DNA of 64,000 nucleotides from Bosea sp. (in: a-proteobacteria) (GTDB lineage: Bacteria; Pseudomonadota; Alphaproteobacteria; Rhizobiales; Beijerinckiaceae). Positions 28,532 through 37,445 of this stretch are shown one piece after another (positions within the stretch are counted from its first letter, which is position 1; each line of letters opens with the position of its first letter). Below the pieces are notes generated by a model. That model was not told the DNA's origin. It was given only the letters and a program-made list of their open reading frames with translations, and did not search any database. The DNA is taken from positions 1,488,501-1,552,500 of the forward strand of contig NZ_JAMLIX010000001.1 in the NCBI RefSeq assembly GCF_023953965.1. Direction: 5' to 3'. The translations under genes and the position numbers were made by a program.

Positions 28532-29437
28532 TCAGGCGTCGTTCGCAGGCTTGGCGTTGAGCGCCCGGTAGGCCCGGACCACCTGCGAATCGTCGCGCCC
28601 GCCATGGCCGAGGCCGGAGGCGGCGAGGAACATCTGATGCGCCGCCGCCGCCAGCGGCAGCGCCGTCTTCGCCGCCCGCCCGGCATCGAGCACGATGCCG
28701 AGGTCCTTGACGAAGATGTCGACGGCGCTCGCCACCTCGGAATCCGGTTCGTGCATGCGCGGGCCGCGATCCCTCAGCATCCAGGACGAGGCGGCCGAGC
28801 CGCCCATGATCTCGAACAGCAGCCGGCCGTCGATGCCGGCCTTTTCGGCGAGCGACAGCGCCTCGGCCGCGACCGCGATATGGACGCCGCAGAGCAGCTG
28901 GTTGACGGTCTTCACCGTCGCGCCCTGTCCGGGCTTCTCGCCGACATGGAAGACCTTGTCGCCGAGCGCGTCGAGCACCGGCTTCGCCCGCGCGAAGCTT
29001 GCGGCCGGCGCGCCGACCATGATGGTGAGTGTCGCGTTGCGGGCGCCGTTGACGCCGCCGGAGACCGGCGCGTCGATGAAATGCCGGCCGGTCTTCGTCA
29101 CCTCGGCGCCGATCGCCTCGGCCTCGCCCGGCGGGCAGGTCGCCATCAGGATGACGGTGGCGTCCGGCTCGAGCGCTTCCAGCGCCCCGGCCTCGAACAG
29201 CACGGAGCGCGCCTGCGCCGCGTTGACGACCATCAGCAGCAGCATATCGGCGCCGGCGGCGGCTTCCTTCGCGCTCGCGGCGGCATGGCCGCCGGCAGCG
29301 GCGAGCGCCTCGCGCGCGGCCTCCCGCCTGTCGAAGCCGATGACGCGGAACTGCTTGCGGACGAGGTTTTCGGCCATCGGCGCGCCCATGGCGCCGAGCC
29401 CGACGAAGGCGATGGTGGAGATTGATCGAGCGGTCAT
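28532..29437 (-). CDS. 3-hydroxyacid dehydrogenase of the HIBADH/LtnD family
   Basis: This is a 301-residue NAD(P)-dependent beta-hydroxyacid dehydrogenase. It has the Rossmann motif FVGLGAMGAPMAENL at the N-terminus, the substrate-binding DAPVSGGVNGA near 124 and the catalytic Lys in ATVKTVNQLL (about 172). The C-terminal HQMFLAASGLGHGGRDDSQVV is like L-threonate dehydrogenase LtnD. The otnC/otnK partners of a threonate pathway are absent. It is last in a carbohydrate ABC transporter operon, so it probably oxidises the imported sugar acid or its product (inference). ATG 29437 is preferred; GTG 29449 would add four residues. Confidence 0.85.
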   Translation of the reverse strand: MTARSISTIAFVGLGAMGAPMAENLVRKQFRVIGFDRREAAREALAAAGGHAAASAKEAAAGADMLLLMVVNAAQARSVLFEAGALEALEPDATVILMATCPPGEAEAIGAEVTKTGRHFIDAPVSGGVNGARNATLTIMVGAPAASFARAKPVLDALGDKVFHVGEKPGQGATVKTVNQLLCGVHIAVAAEALSLAEKAGIDGRLLFEIMGGSAASSWMLRDRGPRMHEPDSEVASAVDIFVKDLGIVLDAGRAAKTALPLAAAAHQMFLAASGLGHGGRDDSQVVRAYRALNAKPANDA

Positions 29438-29475
29438 GCGGGCAGACACTCTTCAGGAACGAAAGCGGGTGCGGA

Positions 29476-30378
29476 TCACTCCTTCACCGCGCCCGTCAGC
29501 GAAGCAACATAATAGTCGACGAAGAAGGAATAGAGGATCGCCACGGGGATCGAGCCGAGCAGCGCGCCGGCCATCAGCGAGCCCCAGTGATAGACGTCGC
29601 CCTCGACGAGCTGGGTCAGGACCGCGACCGGCACCGTCTTCTTCTCCGAGGACTGGATGAAGGCGAGCGCATAGATGAACTCGTTCCAGGACAGGGTGAA
29701 GGCGAAGATGCCGGCGGAGATCAGCCCCGGCATGGCGAGCGGCAGGGTGATCCGCCACAGCGTCTGCAGCCGCGTCGCGCCGTCGATCATTGCGCATTCC
29801 TCGAGCTCGTAGGGGATCGACTTGAAATAGCCGATCAGGAGCCAGGTGCAGAACGGGATCAGGAAGGTCGGATAGGTCAGGATCAGGGCGAGCGGAGAAT
29901 CGAACAGCCCGAACTGGAAGATCAGCGTCGCCAGCGGGATGAACAGGATCGAGGGCGGCACCAGATAGGCGAGGTAGATCGCCAGCCCCACATATTGCGA
30001 GCCCTTGAACCTCAGCCGCTGGATCGCATAGGCCGCGAGCACGCTGGAAAACAGCGACAGCGCCGTCGCCACCGCCGCCACCATCATCGTGGTCCACAGC
30101 CACTGCGGGTAGTCGGTCTGGAACAGGAGCTTGTGGATGTTCTCCAGCGTCGGCGACTTCACCCAGAACGGGTTGTTGTTCTTGTAGTCGAGCAGTTCCC
30201 CGTTCGGTTTGATCGCCGTGATCGCCATCCAGTAGAACGGAAACAGCAGCACGATGAGGAAGAGCGACAGCGGCAGATAGAGCGTGATGAAGCGTCGCGG
30301 GCCGGAGGACCAGTCGATGACGCCGTCGCGCTCCTGGTCGGTGAGTTGCGGGCGTGAGCCGAGGGATTGATCAGTCAT
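29476..30378 (-). CDS. Carbohydrate ABC transporter permease (MalG-like)
   Basis: This 300-residue inner-membrane protein has six predicted helices, beginning with FITLYLPLSLFLIVLLFPF. The EAA loop (EECAMIDGATRLQTLWRIT, about 190) and the closing SLTGAVKE are typical of the CUT1 MalG family. It forms the channel with the permease encoded upstream, which it overlaps by 8 nt. The sugar is unknown. Confidence 0.9.
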   Translation of the reverse strand: MTDQSLGSRPQLTDQERDGVIDWSSGPRRFITLYLPLSLFLIVLLFPFYWMAITAIKPNGELLDYKNNNPFWVKSPTLENIHKLLFQTDYPQWLWTTMMVAAVATALSLFSSVLAAYAIQRLRFKGSQYVGLAIYLAYLVPPSILFIPLATLIFQFGLFDSPLALILTYPTFLIPFCTWLLIGYFKSIPYELEECAMIDGATRLQTLWRITLPLAMPGLISAGIFAFTLSWNEFIYALAFIQSSEKKTVPVAVLTQLVEGDVYHWGSLMAGALLGSIPVAILYSFFVDYYVASLTGAVKE

Positions 30379-31327
30379 TGTCTTCCCCCTGCTGCCATTT
30401 GCGCCGGGCGAGGCCGAAATAGCTGAACAGCGTCGCCAGCACGAGGAAGGGGATCATCGCGACCGCGATCGCCGCGCCCTCGCCGAGCTGGCCGCCGGGA
30501 ATGCCGCGCTGGAAGGCGAGCGTCGCCATCAGATGGGTGGCGTTGACCGGCCCGCCGCGGGTGATGGCGTAGACGAGCTGGAAATCGGTGAAGGTGAACA
30601 GGACCGAGAAGGTCAGCACCACCGCCAGGATCGGCATCAGCATCGGCAGCGTGACATGGCGGAAGCGCTGCCAGGCGTTCGCCCCGTCGAGCATCGCCGC
30701 CTCGTAGAGCGAGGGCGAGATCGTCTGCAGGCCGGCGAGCAGGCTGATCGCGACGAAGGGGATGCCGCGCCAGATATTGGCGGCGATCAGCGACCAGCGC
30801 GCCGGCCAGGGCTGGCCGAGGAAGTCGATATAGCTGTCGCGCCAGCCGAGCACGTCGACCAGCACATAGGAGATGATCGAGAACTGCGGATCATAGATCC
30901 ACCAGAAGGCGATGGCCGAGAGCACCGTCGGCACGATCCAGGGGATCAGGATGATCGCCCTCAGCAGCGACTTGAACGGCAGATGGTTGTTGAGCAGCAG
31001 AGCCAGCCACAGGCCGAGCGCGAATTTGCCGACCGTCGCAGCGCCGGTATAGAGCAGCGTGTTGCCGACCGTGGTGATGAAGACCCGGTCATGCCAGAGC
31101 GAAACGAAATTCTCGAAGCCGATGAACTGGCCGGTGCGGCCGATGCGCGTATCGGTGAAGGCGAGCCAGATCCCTAGGCCCAGCGGATAGCTGAGGAAGA
31201 CCAGGAGGAAGGCGGCGGCCGGCAGAAGGCACAGGAAGATCAGGAACGGCTTGTAGTCGAACAGTTCCACGAGCCGGCTCTGCCGCCGGCCGGTGACGGT
31301 TCGCGATTCCGTGGCGGCTGAGGCCAT
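30371..31327 (-). CDS. Carbohydrate ABC transporter permease (MalF-like)
   Basis: This 318-residue CUT1 permease has six helices. These include FLCLLPAAAFLLVFLSYPLG near 32 and the EAA loop YEAAMLDGANAWQRFRHVTLP near 215. Both the sequence and the position directly before a MalG-like gene fit a heteromeric permease. It lies between the binding protein and the second permease in the minus-strand operon. Confidence 0.9.
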   Translation of the reverse strand: MASAATESRTVTGRRQSRLVELFDYKPFLIFLCLLPAAAFLLVFLSYPLGLGIWLAFTDTRIGRTGQFIGFENFVSLWHDRVFITTVGNTLLYTGAATVGKFALGLWLALLLNNHLPFKSLLRAIILIPWIVPTVLSAIAFWWIYDPQFSIISYVLVDVLGWRDSYIDFLGQPWPARWSLIAANIWRGIPFVAISLLAGLQTISPSLYEAAMLDGANAWQRFRHVTLPMLMPILAVVLTFSVLFTFTDFQLVYAITRGGPVNATHLMATLAFQRGIPGGQLGEGAAIAVAMIPFLVLATLFSYFGLARRKWQQGEDND

Positions 31328-31396
31328 GGCGCCCTCGCGTTCGGCCCGGCGTCCCGGCCGCCGCGCGCTTTGCGACGGCGGCCGGGCCAGCGCCGG

Positions 31397-32701
31397 TCAG
31401 GTCCGGTAATAGCGCTTGGCGCGGCGTTCGGCCTCGGCGGCGGCCTCCTCCGGCGTCGCCTGGCCGGAGCAGACGGAGGCTACCATCTGGACGACGACAT
31501 ATTCGGCGTTGACCGTGCCGGCGGCCTCGTTGATCGAGCCCTTGTAGCCGCTCCAGAGCGCGCGCTCCCAGGTGTCGCGATAGATCTGGATCTTGGGATT
31601 GCCCTGCCAGACCGAGCTCTCCTTGAAGGCCATCAGCGGCTGGGTCCAGTAGCCGTAGCAGCCGACCAGCCATTTGTCGTACTGCTCCTTCTCCATCATG
31701 AAGCGCAGATATTCCTTCGCCGCATTCGGGAACTTGGTGTGCTTGAACGCCATGGCGTTGATCACCAGCGCCGGTTCCGACGGGCGCCCGAGCGGGCCGA
31801 CCGGCATGGTGGCGTGGTTCAAATCCTTGCCGATCGCGGCGATCTTCTCGTCGGTCGAGTTGCTGATCGAGAAGTAGAGCGAGACACCGTTCTGCGTGAC
31901 CGAGATTTCGCCGGCGGTCAGCGCCTTGTTGTTGCTGATGTCGAGCCAGGAGAGCGTGCCGGGGATGAAGGTTTCGTAGAGCGCCTTGGCGTATTTCAGC
32001 GCCTCGATCGTCTCCTTCGAGTTGATCGTGACCTTGTTGTTCTCGTCGACCATGTGGCCGCCATGGGTCCAGACCAGCCAGTTGCAGAAGGCGTTGCCGT
32101 CGCCGACGGCGTTGCCGAGCGCGAAGCCCGCCGGATGGCCCTGCTCCTTGAGCTTGCGGCAGAGCCTGAGGAAGCCGTCGAGGTCCTTCGGGAAGGTATC
32201 GAAGCCGGCTTCCTTGACATGGGATTCGCGATAGACCGCCGGCGCGCCGGAGGCGCCCATCGGGATCGAGACCCATTGCTCGGTCTTGTCCTTCTTGCCG
32301 TATTTCTGGGCGATCGGGTACCAGCCGCCATATTTCTTGCCGAGCTCCTCGGCGATGTCGGTCAGGTCGATCAGCTTGTCGGAGAAGATGTGCGGATCGT
32401 CGGCCCAGCCGACGACGACGTCGGGGCCTGCGCCGGTATTGGCCGTCACCGCCGTCTGCGGGCGCAGATCCTCCCAGCCGGCATAGTCGACGCGCACCGG
32501 CACGCCCGTCGCCTTGGTGAAGGCGGCGGTGTTCTCGTCGAAGATGCGCTGGTCGGGCTCGACGAACTTGGTCGGGCGCAGCACGCGCAAGGTGGCGCCC
32601 TGCTCGATCTTGGCCTGGGCGATGGCGGGGGCGAGCGGCAGCGTCGCGCCCGCTGCCAGTCCCGCGCCGCCGATCAGCACGTCACGTCTTGAAATGCTCA
32701 T
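31397..32701 (-). CDS. Carbohydrate ABC transporter solute-binding protein (family 1)
   Basis: This 434-residue protein has a twin-arginine-like leader (MSISRRDVLIGGAGLAAGAT, likely cleavage after PAIAQA), which suggests folded export by Tat. The mature part is a long sugar-binding protein of extracellular family 1: TLRVLRPTKFVEPDQRIFDE, DVVVGWADDPHIF, and WLVGCYGYWTQPLMAFKES near the C-terminus. ATG 32701 has GGAGGAGA 8 nt upstream; the longer frame lacks this. The ligand cannot be read, but a LtnD-like and a D-2-hydroxyacid dehydrogenase nearby suggest a sugar acid. Confidence 0.88.
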   Translation of the reverse strand: MSISRRDVLIGGAGLAAGATLPLAPAIAQAKIEQGATLRVLRPTKFVEPDQRIFDENTAAFTKATGVPVRVDYAGWEDLRPQTAVTANTGAGPDVVVGWADDPHIFSDKLIDLTDIAEELGKKYGGWYPIAQKYGKKDKTEQWVSIPMGASGAPAVYRESHVKEAGFDTFPKDLDGFLRLCRKLKEQGHPAGFALGNAVGDGNAFCNWLVWTHGGHMVDENNKVTINSKETIEALKYAKALYETFIPGTLSWLDISNNKALTAGEISVTQNGVSLYFSISNSTDEKIAAIGKDLNHATMPVGPLGRPSEPALVINAMAFKHTKFPNAAKEYLRFMMEKEQYDKWLVGCYGYWTQPLMAFKESSVWQGNPKIQIYRDTWERALWSGYKGSINEAAGTVNAEYVVVQMVASVCSGQATPEEAAAEAERRAKRYYRT

Positions 32702-33036
32702 GGAAACCGTCTCCTCCGTTGGCGCGGCGGCGGCCTGCATGGGCCATCCGTCCTGCAGGGTGAGTGGGCGTCGACAGCCGTCATCCGCCCCCCGTTTGCG
32801 AAGGTGGCGAATGTCCTGGAGCCGAATCCGGCCAGGGCCGCACCGGCCCGGCCGGGAAACCGCTTCCAAGCTCTGGATTTTAAAAAACCTGCCGTCGGCC
32901 GGATCGCGCTGCAACCGGCCGGCGCCTGCCCTCAATCGCCGCGCGTCCTGACGGACCCAAAGTGGCGATCCAAGATTTTGTTCCGGCATCGGATCTGTCC
33001 GAAAAGCGGATTCCCGCCTTTCGTATCCGATGCCCC
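32702..33036. other. Intergenic region between the binding protein and ATPase genes
   Basis: No gene is visible in this 335-bp gap inside the minus-strand transporter cluster. It contains a T-rich patch on the minus strand near 32878-32888, which may help a separate promoter for the highly needed binding protein. A family-B palindromic repeat sits at 32986-33033, ending 3 bp before the ATPase stop; it may serve as a hairpin at the end of the ATPase transcript. Confidence 0.5.
32986..33033. repeat. Dispersed palindromic repeat, family B
   Basis: GCATCGGAT at the left is inverted as ATCCGATGC at the right. Inner CCGAAAAGCGG and CGCCTTTCG arms surround ATTCC. The same layout occurs at 24298-24343 and near 56381-56426. 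Confidence 0.8.
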
Positions 33037-34089
33037 CTAGAGTCGCTTGCCGGTTGCGGCGTCGAACAGGTGCGTCACGCTGGTGTCGGGCGTGATGGCG
33101 ATGGTCTCGCCGGGCCTGGCCGAGATGCGCTCGCGGAAGATGCAGGTCAGGTCCTGTCCGCCGCAGCGGACAACCACCTGCGTCTCCGAGCCCATCGGCT
33201 CGACCACCGCGACCTCGGCCTTCAGCCCGTCGGGATCGAGATGGATATGCTCGGGCCGGATGCCCAGCACCGCGGCCTGCCCGTCGGAGCCGATCGGGTG
33301 CCGGCCGATCGGCCAGACCACGCCGCCTTCCGTCTCGAAGCCCTTGCCGGTGATCCTGCCCTTGAGCAGGTTCATCGAGGGCGAGCCGATGAAGGCCGCC
33401 ACGAACAGGTTCGCCGGGTTGTCGTAGAGATCGAGCGGGGCGCCCATCTGCTCGACGATGCCGTCATGCATCACCACGATCTTGTCGGCCATGGTCATCG
33501 CCTCGATCTGGTCGTGCGTGACATAGACCGTGGTGGTCTTCAGGCGCTGGTGCAGCTCCTTGATCTCGGTGCGCATCTGGACGCGCAGCTTGGCGTCGAG
33601 ATTGGAGAGCGGCTCGTCGAACAGGAAGACCTGCGGATCGCGCACGATCGCCCGGCCCATCGCGACGCGCTGGCGCTGGCCGCCGGAGAGCTGGCGCGGA
33701 TAGCGCTCGAGCAGGTTGGAGAGCCCGAGGATCTGGGCCGCCTTGTTGACGCGCTCGTCGATCTCGGCCTTGGGCGCCTTCCTCAGCTTCATCGAGAAGG
33801 CCATGTTGTCGGCCACCGTCATATGCGGATAGAGCGCATAGTTCTGGAACACCATGGCGATGTCGCGCTCCTTGGGCGGAACGTCGTTGACCACCTTCGG
33901 GCCGATGCGGATCTCCCCGCCCGAGATGTTCTCCAGACCCGCGATCATCCTGAGCAGCGTCGACTTCCCGCAGCCCGAAGGACCGACCAGGATCACGAAC
34001 TCCCCGTCGTCGATCGCGATGTCGACCCCGTGGATGACCTGCGTCGACCCGTAGGCCTTGCGGACGTCGGCTATCTGGACTGAGGCCAT
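33037..34089 (-). CDS. Carbohydrate ABC transporter ATP-binding protein (UgpC/MsmX type)
   Basis: This 350-residue CUT1 ATPase has Walker A GPSGCGKST (about 37), Q-loop VFQNYALYPHMTV, signature LSGGQRQRVAMGRAI, Walker B VFLFDEPLSNLDAKLR and H-loop VTHDQIEAMT. The C-terminal regulatory OB/TOBE domain (about 240-350) includes GIRPEHIH. The leader gene of the cluster faces the divergent regulator at 34335. It is separated from the binding-protein gene by 335 bp, so the two may have different promoters. Confidence 0.92.
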   Translation of the reverse strand: MASVQIADVRKAYGSTQVIHGVDIAIDDGEFVILVGPSGCGKSTLLRMIAGLENISGGEIRIGPKVVNDVPPKERDIAMVFQNYALYPHMTVADNMAFSMKLRKAPKAEIDERVNKAAQILGLSNLLERYPRQLSGGQRQRVAMGRAIVRDPQVFLFDEPLSNLDAKLRVQMRTEIKELHQRLKTTTVYVTHDQIEAMTMADKIVVMHDGIVEQMGAPLDLYDNPANLFVAAFIGSPSMNLLKGRITGKGFETEGGVVWPIGRHPIGSDGQAAVLGIRPEHIHLDPDGLKAEVAVVEPMGSETQVVVRCGGQDLTCIFRERISARPGETIAITPDTSVTHLFDAATGKRL

Positions 34090-34154
34090 GCCATCTTCCC
34101 TGCTTTTCCGTTCCCCGGCCGCTCCGCCCGTCCCTGCAGGTGGTTGGCGGCCCT

Positions 34155-34248
34155 ATCGGTTTCTCGCGACCGATCGTTGAAAGCGGGTTCGATTCCCCGC
34201 TTCAGCGATTGTGTCCGCTTCTCTGCCCAGGATAAAGTCATACGATAG
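34155..34248. promoter_or_regulatory. Divergent control region with inverted repeats and an FCD-type half-site
   Basis: Between the ATPase gene and the regulator lie three signals. One is the inverted repeat ATCGGT-N8-ACCGAT (34155-34174). The second is a hairpin AAGCGGG (34181-34187)/CCCGCTT. The third is GTCATACGATAG (34237-34248), whose complement reads TCGTATGAC, like GTATGAC-type sites bound by FCD/GntR regulators. These are candidate operators; none is demonstrated. Confidence 0.35.
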
Positions 34249-34334
34249 GAGCAGGCCTGTCAAGCGCCTGCCGCAGCCCTGCCGGCACCGTCAATCCGCG
34301 CCCGCCGGGGGTGTCCGAGGGAGAGTGACCGGCA

Positions 34335-35110
34335 ATGCGCGTGCGCGACTTCTCGCGGCCGACGACGCTCAATCCGGACCGGCTTTTCGGCCAGGTCGCC
34401 CAGAAGCTCGCCGTCGCGATCATCACCGGCCGCGTCAGGGCCGGCGAGGTCCTGCCGAACGAGGAGGCCCTGCGCTCGGAGATCTCGGTGTCGCGCACGG
34501 CCTATCACGAGGCGGTCAAGATCCTCACCGCCAAGGGGCTGGTCGAGGCGCGCCCGAAGAGCGGTACCCGCGCTGCCCCGCGCGAGCGCTGGAACCTGCT
34601 CGACCCCGATGTCCTGTCCTGGCATTTCGAGGCCGATCCCAACGAGAAATTCATCCGCGATCTGTTCGAGTTGCGCCGCTTCGTCGAGCCCAGCGCCGCG
34701 CGCCTGGCCGCCCAGCGCCGGACCGCGGCCGACATCGCCCGGATCGAGGCGGCCTATCGCGGCATGGTCGCCGGCCGGCCCTATGCGGAGGCGACGATCC
34801 GGGCCGACCTCGCCTTCCACGAGGCGATCTTCGCCGCCCCGCCCAGAACGCGGCGCTGCATTGCCTCGCCAGCGCGGTCATCGCCACCCTGCAATGGTCG
34901 CTGCTGCTCAAGACGGGCGACGAGGCGGCCTATGTCGAGGCCCTGCCCGACCATGAGCATGTCCTCATCGCCATCATCGACCGCGACGGCGATCTCGCCT
35001 CGGCCCGCATGGCCGCCCTCGTCATCGACAGCCTGAACACCACGCTCGCCTCGCTCGGAACGGCCGCCGCGGAGGCCGGAAAAACAGCCAAGATAAAGCA
35101 TACTAAATGA
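34335..35110 (+). pseudogene. FCD-domain GntR-family regulator with apparent frameshift
   Basis: The N-terminal winged helix is clear (LFGQVAQKLAVAIITGRVRAG, LPNEEALRSEISVSRTAYHEAVKIL). The FCD effector domain begins at about residue 100 (FIRDLFELRRFVEPSAARLAA). At 34839-34845 the frame breaks within a C/G run: DLAFHEAIFAA ends in one frame, and NAALHCLASAVIATLQWSL continues in another, down to a stop at 35110. The sum (about 258 residues) equals a normal regulator. As read, the product would be 233 residues with a scrambled end. It may be a real inactivation or a sequencing error. GAGGGAGAG precedes the ATG. It presumably repressed the divergent transporter genes. Confidence 0.8.
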
Positions 35111-35228
35111 GCGCCGCGCTTTCCTTCGCCGCGCGTCATCGGCTATCGCTCATCCGGCGGCATCATGCCGCTCAGGCGGGCCGCGCCGAGACGGCGATCT
35201 TCCCCACCACGGACGGACAGCCCCGAGA

Positions 35229-36200
35229 ATGACAGCCACCGACAAGCCCGAGATCGTCCAGACCGGCCCGCTGATCGCCTATGCGGCCGACCAGCTCAGG
35301 GCGCGCTTCACCGTGCACGAACTGTGGAAGGCGACGGACCGCGCCGCCCTGCTCGCCGCGGTCGCGGAGCGGGTGCGCGGCGTCGCGGTCGCCGGCCACA
35401 TCCGGATCGACGGGGCGCTGTTCGACGCGCTGCCCCGGCTCGAGATCCTCTCCGGCTTCGGCGTCGGCTACGACAATGTCGATGCCGCCGAGGCCGGCCG
35501 GCGCGGGCTCGTCGTCACCAACACGCCCGACGTGCTGACCGAGGAGGTCGCCGATCTCACCATCGGCCTGCTCCTCGCCACCGTGCGCCAGCTCCCGCAG
35601 GCAGACCGCCATCTGCGCGCGGGCCGATGGCTGAACGGGCCCTATCCGCTGACGAGCTCGCTGCGCCGGCGCTCGGTCGGCATCGTCGGCCTCGGCCGCA
35701 TCGGCAAGGCCGTGGCGCGGCGGCTCGAAGCCTTCGGCCTGCCTATCGCCTATCACGGCCGCTCGCGCCAGGGCGACGTGCCCCATCGCTACTATCCTTC
35801 CCTCCTCGACATGGCCGCCGATGTCGACACGCTGATCTCGGTCGCGCCGGGCGGCGCCGCGACCCGTCATCTCATCGATGCCGCGGTGCTGAAGGCGCTC
35901 GGGCCCGACGGCGTCCTGATCAATGTCGGCCGCGGCAGCGTCGTCGACCAAGCGGCGCTGATCGCGGCGCTCAGGGACAAAACCATCCTCTCCGCCGGCC
36001 TCGACGTCTTCGAGGACGAGCCGCGCGTCCCGGCGGAGCTCATCGCCATCGAGCAGGCCGTGCTGTTGCCCCATATCGGCTCGGCCTCGGTCCATACCCG
36101 CCAGGCGATGGGCCAGCTCGTGGTCGACAACCTGGTTTCGTGGTTCGAGGGCAGGGGGCCGCTGACGCCGGTGTCGGAGACGCCGTGGAACAAAGCCTGA
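35229..36200 (+). CDS. D-isomer-specific 2-hydroxyacid dehydrogenase
   Basis: This 323-residue NAD(P)-dependent dehydrogenase has the Rossmann segment VGIVGLGRIGKAVARRLEAFG (about 152). Catalytic residues are Arg in SVAPGGAATRHL, Glu in FEDEPRVP and His in LLPHIGSAS (about 286). It belongs to the glyoxylate/hydroxypyruvate reductase (GhrB-like) group and likely acts on a hydroxypyruvate or 2-keto sugar acid. It follows the regulator gene on the same strand, so it may belong to the regulon of the divergent sugar transporter. Confidence 0.88.
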   Translation: MTATDKPEIVQTGPLIAYAADQLRARFTVHELWKATDRAALLAAVAERVRGVAVAGHIRIDGALFDALPRLEILSGFGVGYDNVDAAEAGRRGLVVTNTPDVLTEEVADLTIGLLLATVRQLPQADRHLRAGRWLNGPYPLTSSLRRRSVGIVGLGRIGKAVARRLEAFGLPIAYHGRSRQGDVPHRYYPSLLDMAADVDTLISVAPGGAATRHLIDAAVLKALGPDGVLINVGRGSVVDQAALIAALRDKTILSAGLDVFEDEPRVPAELIAIEQAVLLPHIGSASVHTRQAMGQLVVDNLVSWFEGRGPLTPVSETPWNKA

Positions 36201-36289
36201 CCCGCGGCGCTTTCGCCTTGACCGCGCCGTCTTCGTCAGGCTGATCCGGAGCGATCGCGCGGCATCGCCGCCGCCAACGGGAGAAACAG

Positions 36290-37183
36290 ATGTTCAACGC
36301 CAAATCGCTGCTCGACGCCCTGATCAACGCCGGCAGCCAGGCGGGCGCGCAAGGCGCGCAGCAGGGCGGTCTCGGCGGCATGCTGGGCGGGCTCGCCGAT
36401 CAGGTCCAGCGTTCCGGCGGGCTTAGTGGGCTTGGCGGGCTGGCGGGGCAGATCCTGACCCAGGCGACGCAGGGGCTCGGCGACGCGGCGCGCCAGACCG
36501 GCGTGGAGCAGGGCGCCGGCGAGGCGCTCGGTCGGATCACCGGCGGCAAGACGCCGGGCGATCTCCTCGAGCAGGCCAAGGGCGCCTTCGCCAGCAACCC
36601 GGCGCTGGCGACGGCGGTGCTCGGCGGCCTCGGCGCGCTCGTCTTCGGCACCGGCACCGGCCGTGCCGTCGCGGGCTCCGCCGCCAGGCTCGGCGGCCTC
36701 GCCCTGATCGGCGGCCTCGCCTACAAGGCCTACCAGAACTACCAGGCCGGCAAGCCGCTTCTCGACGCCCGCCAGCAGGAGGTGCTGCCGGCGCCGGCCG
36801 GAACCGGCTTCGAGCCGCAGGCCGCGAGCGAGGACACGGCGCTCGTCTTCATCCGCGCCATGATCGCCGCCGCCGCCGCCGATGGCGAGATCGACGCCGA
36901 GGAGCGCAGCACCATCCTCGGGGGCCTGAAGGAAGCCGGCCTCGAGCGGGAGGCCCATGACTGGCTGGCGCGGGAAATGGCGAAGCCGGCCTCGATCGAG
37001 GCGCTGGCGGACGCCGCCGAAAGCCCCGAGCTCGCCGCGCAGATCTATACGGCCGCGCGCATCGCCATCAACCCGGACAGGCCCGCCGAGAAGGATTTCC
37101 TGGCGGGGCTTGCCGGCTCGCTCGGCCTCGATGCCGAGCTCGTCGCCAATATCGACGCCGCCGCCGGCGCCGCCAAGGTCTGA
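36290..37183 (+). CDS. DUF533 / TerB-fold protein (YebE-like)
   Basis: This 297-residue protein has a low-complexity Gly/Gln/Ala N-terminus (about 15-60), a hydrophobic segment with AVLGGLGALVFGTGTGR near 105 and ALIGGLAYKAYQNYQ near 142. Its C-terminal helical TerB-like domain (about 180-297) has FIRAMIAAAAADGEIDAEER, the acidic signature of this fold. It is probably inner-membrane anchored. The function of the family (YebE, DUF533) is not established. GGGAGAAAC precedes the ATG. Confidence 0.85.
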   Translation: MFNAKSLLDALINAGSQAGAQGAQQGGLGGMLGGLADQVQRSGGLSGLGGLAGQILTQATQGLGDAARQTGVEQGAGEALGRITGGKTPGDLLEQAKGAFASNPALATAVLGGLGALVFGTGTGRAVAGSAARLGGLALIGGLAYKAYQNYQAGKPLLDARQQEVLPAPAGTGFEPQAASEDTALVFIRAMIAAAAADGEIDAEERSTILGGLKEAGLEREAHDWLAREMAKPASIEALADAAESPELAAQIYTAARIAINPDRPAEKDFLAGLAGSLGLDAELVANIDAAAGAAKV

Positions 37184-37209
37184 AGGCGCGGGATCGCTTC
37201 TGATCCCGT

Positions 37210-37250
37210 GTCATTCCGGGTTCCTCGCTGACGCGAAGCCCCGGAATGAC
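37210..37250. repeat. Palindromic intergenic repeat, family A
   Basis: GTCATTCCGGG (37210-37220) is inverted as CCCCGGAATGAC (37239-37250), with an inner TTCCTCGCTGACGCGAAG stem-loop almost identical to one in 46031-46052. It lies just after the DUF533 gene and may act as a transcript-ending hairpin. Confidence 0.85.
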
Positions 37251-37445
37251 AGGGGTATGGTCAAAACCTGCCGAAGGCCCGCGGAAGCCTGCTGTTAAGC
37301 ATGGCCAAGGAAACGCGGCGCCCTTGCGCCTCGCATGCACCCCCGCTTAGGAGTTTTCCGCCGATAACCCCGCGACCTGCGCCACCGGCTGCGGCATTGC
37401 GTGCCGCCGCGGGCGCAGATCCGTGACGGGGAGACGGCCCAAGCC

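Noticed and set aside
34176..34206. A tRNA-like T-arm (GGGTTCGATTCCCC)
   Set aside because: The stem pairs as AAGCGGG/CCCGCTT with an 8-nt loop and does not fit T-arm pairing; no acceptor, D or anticodon arms are nearby.
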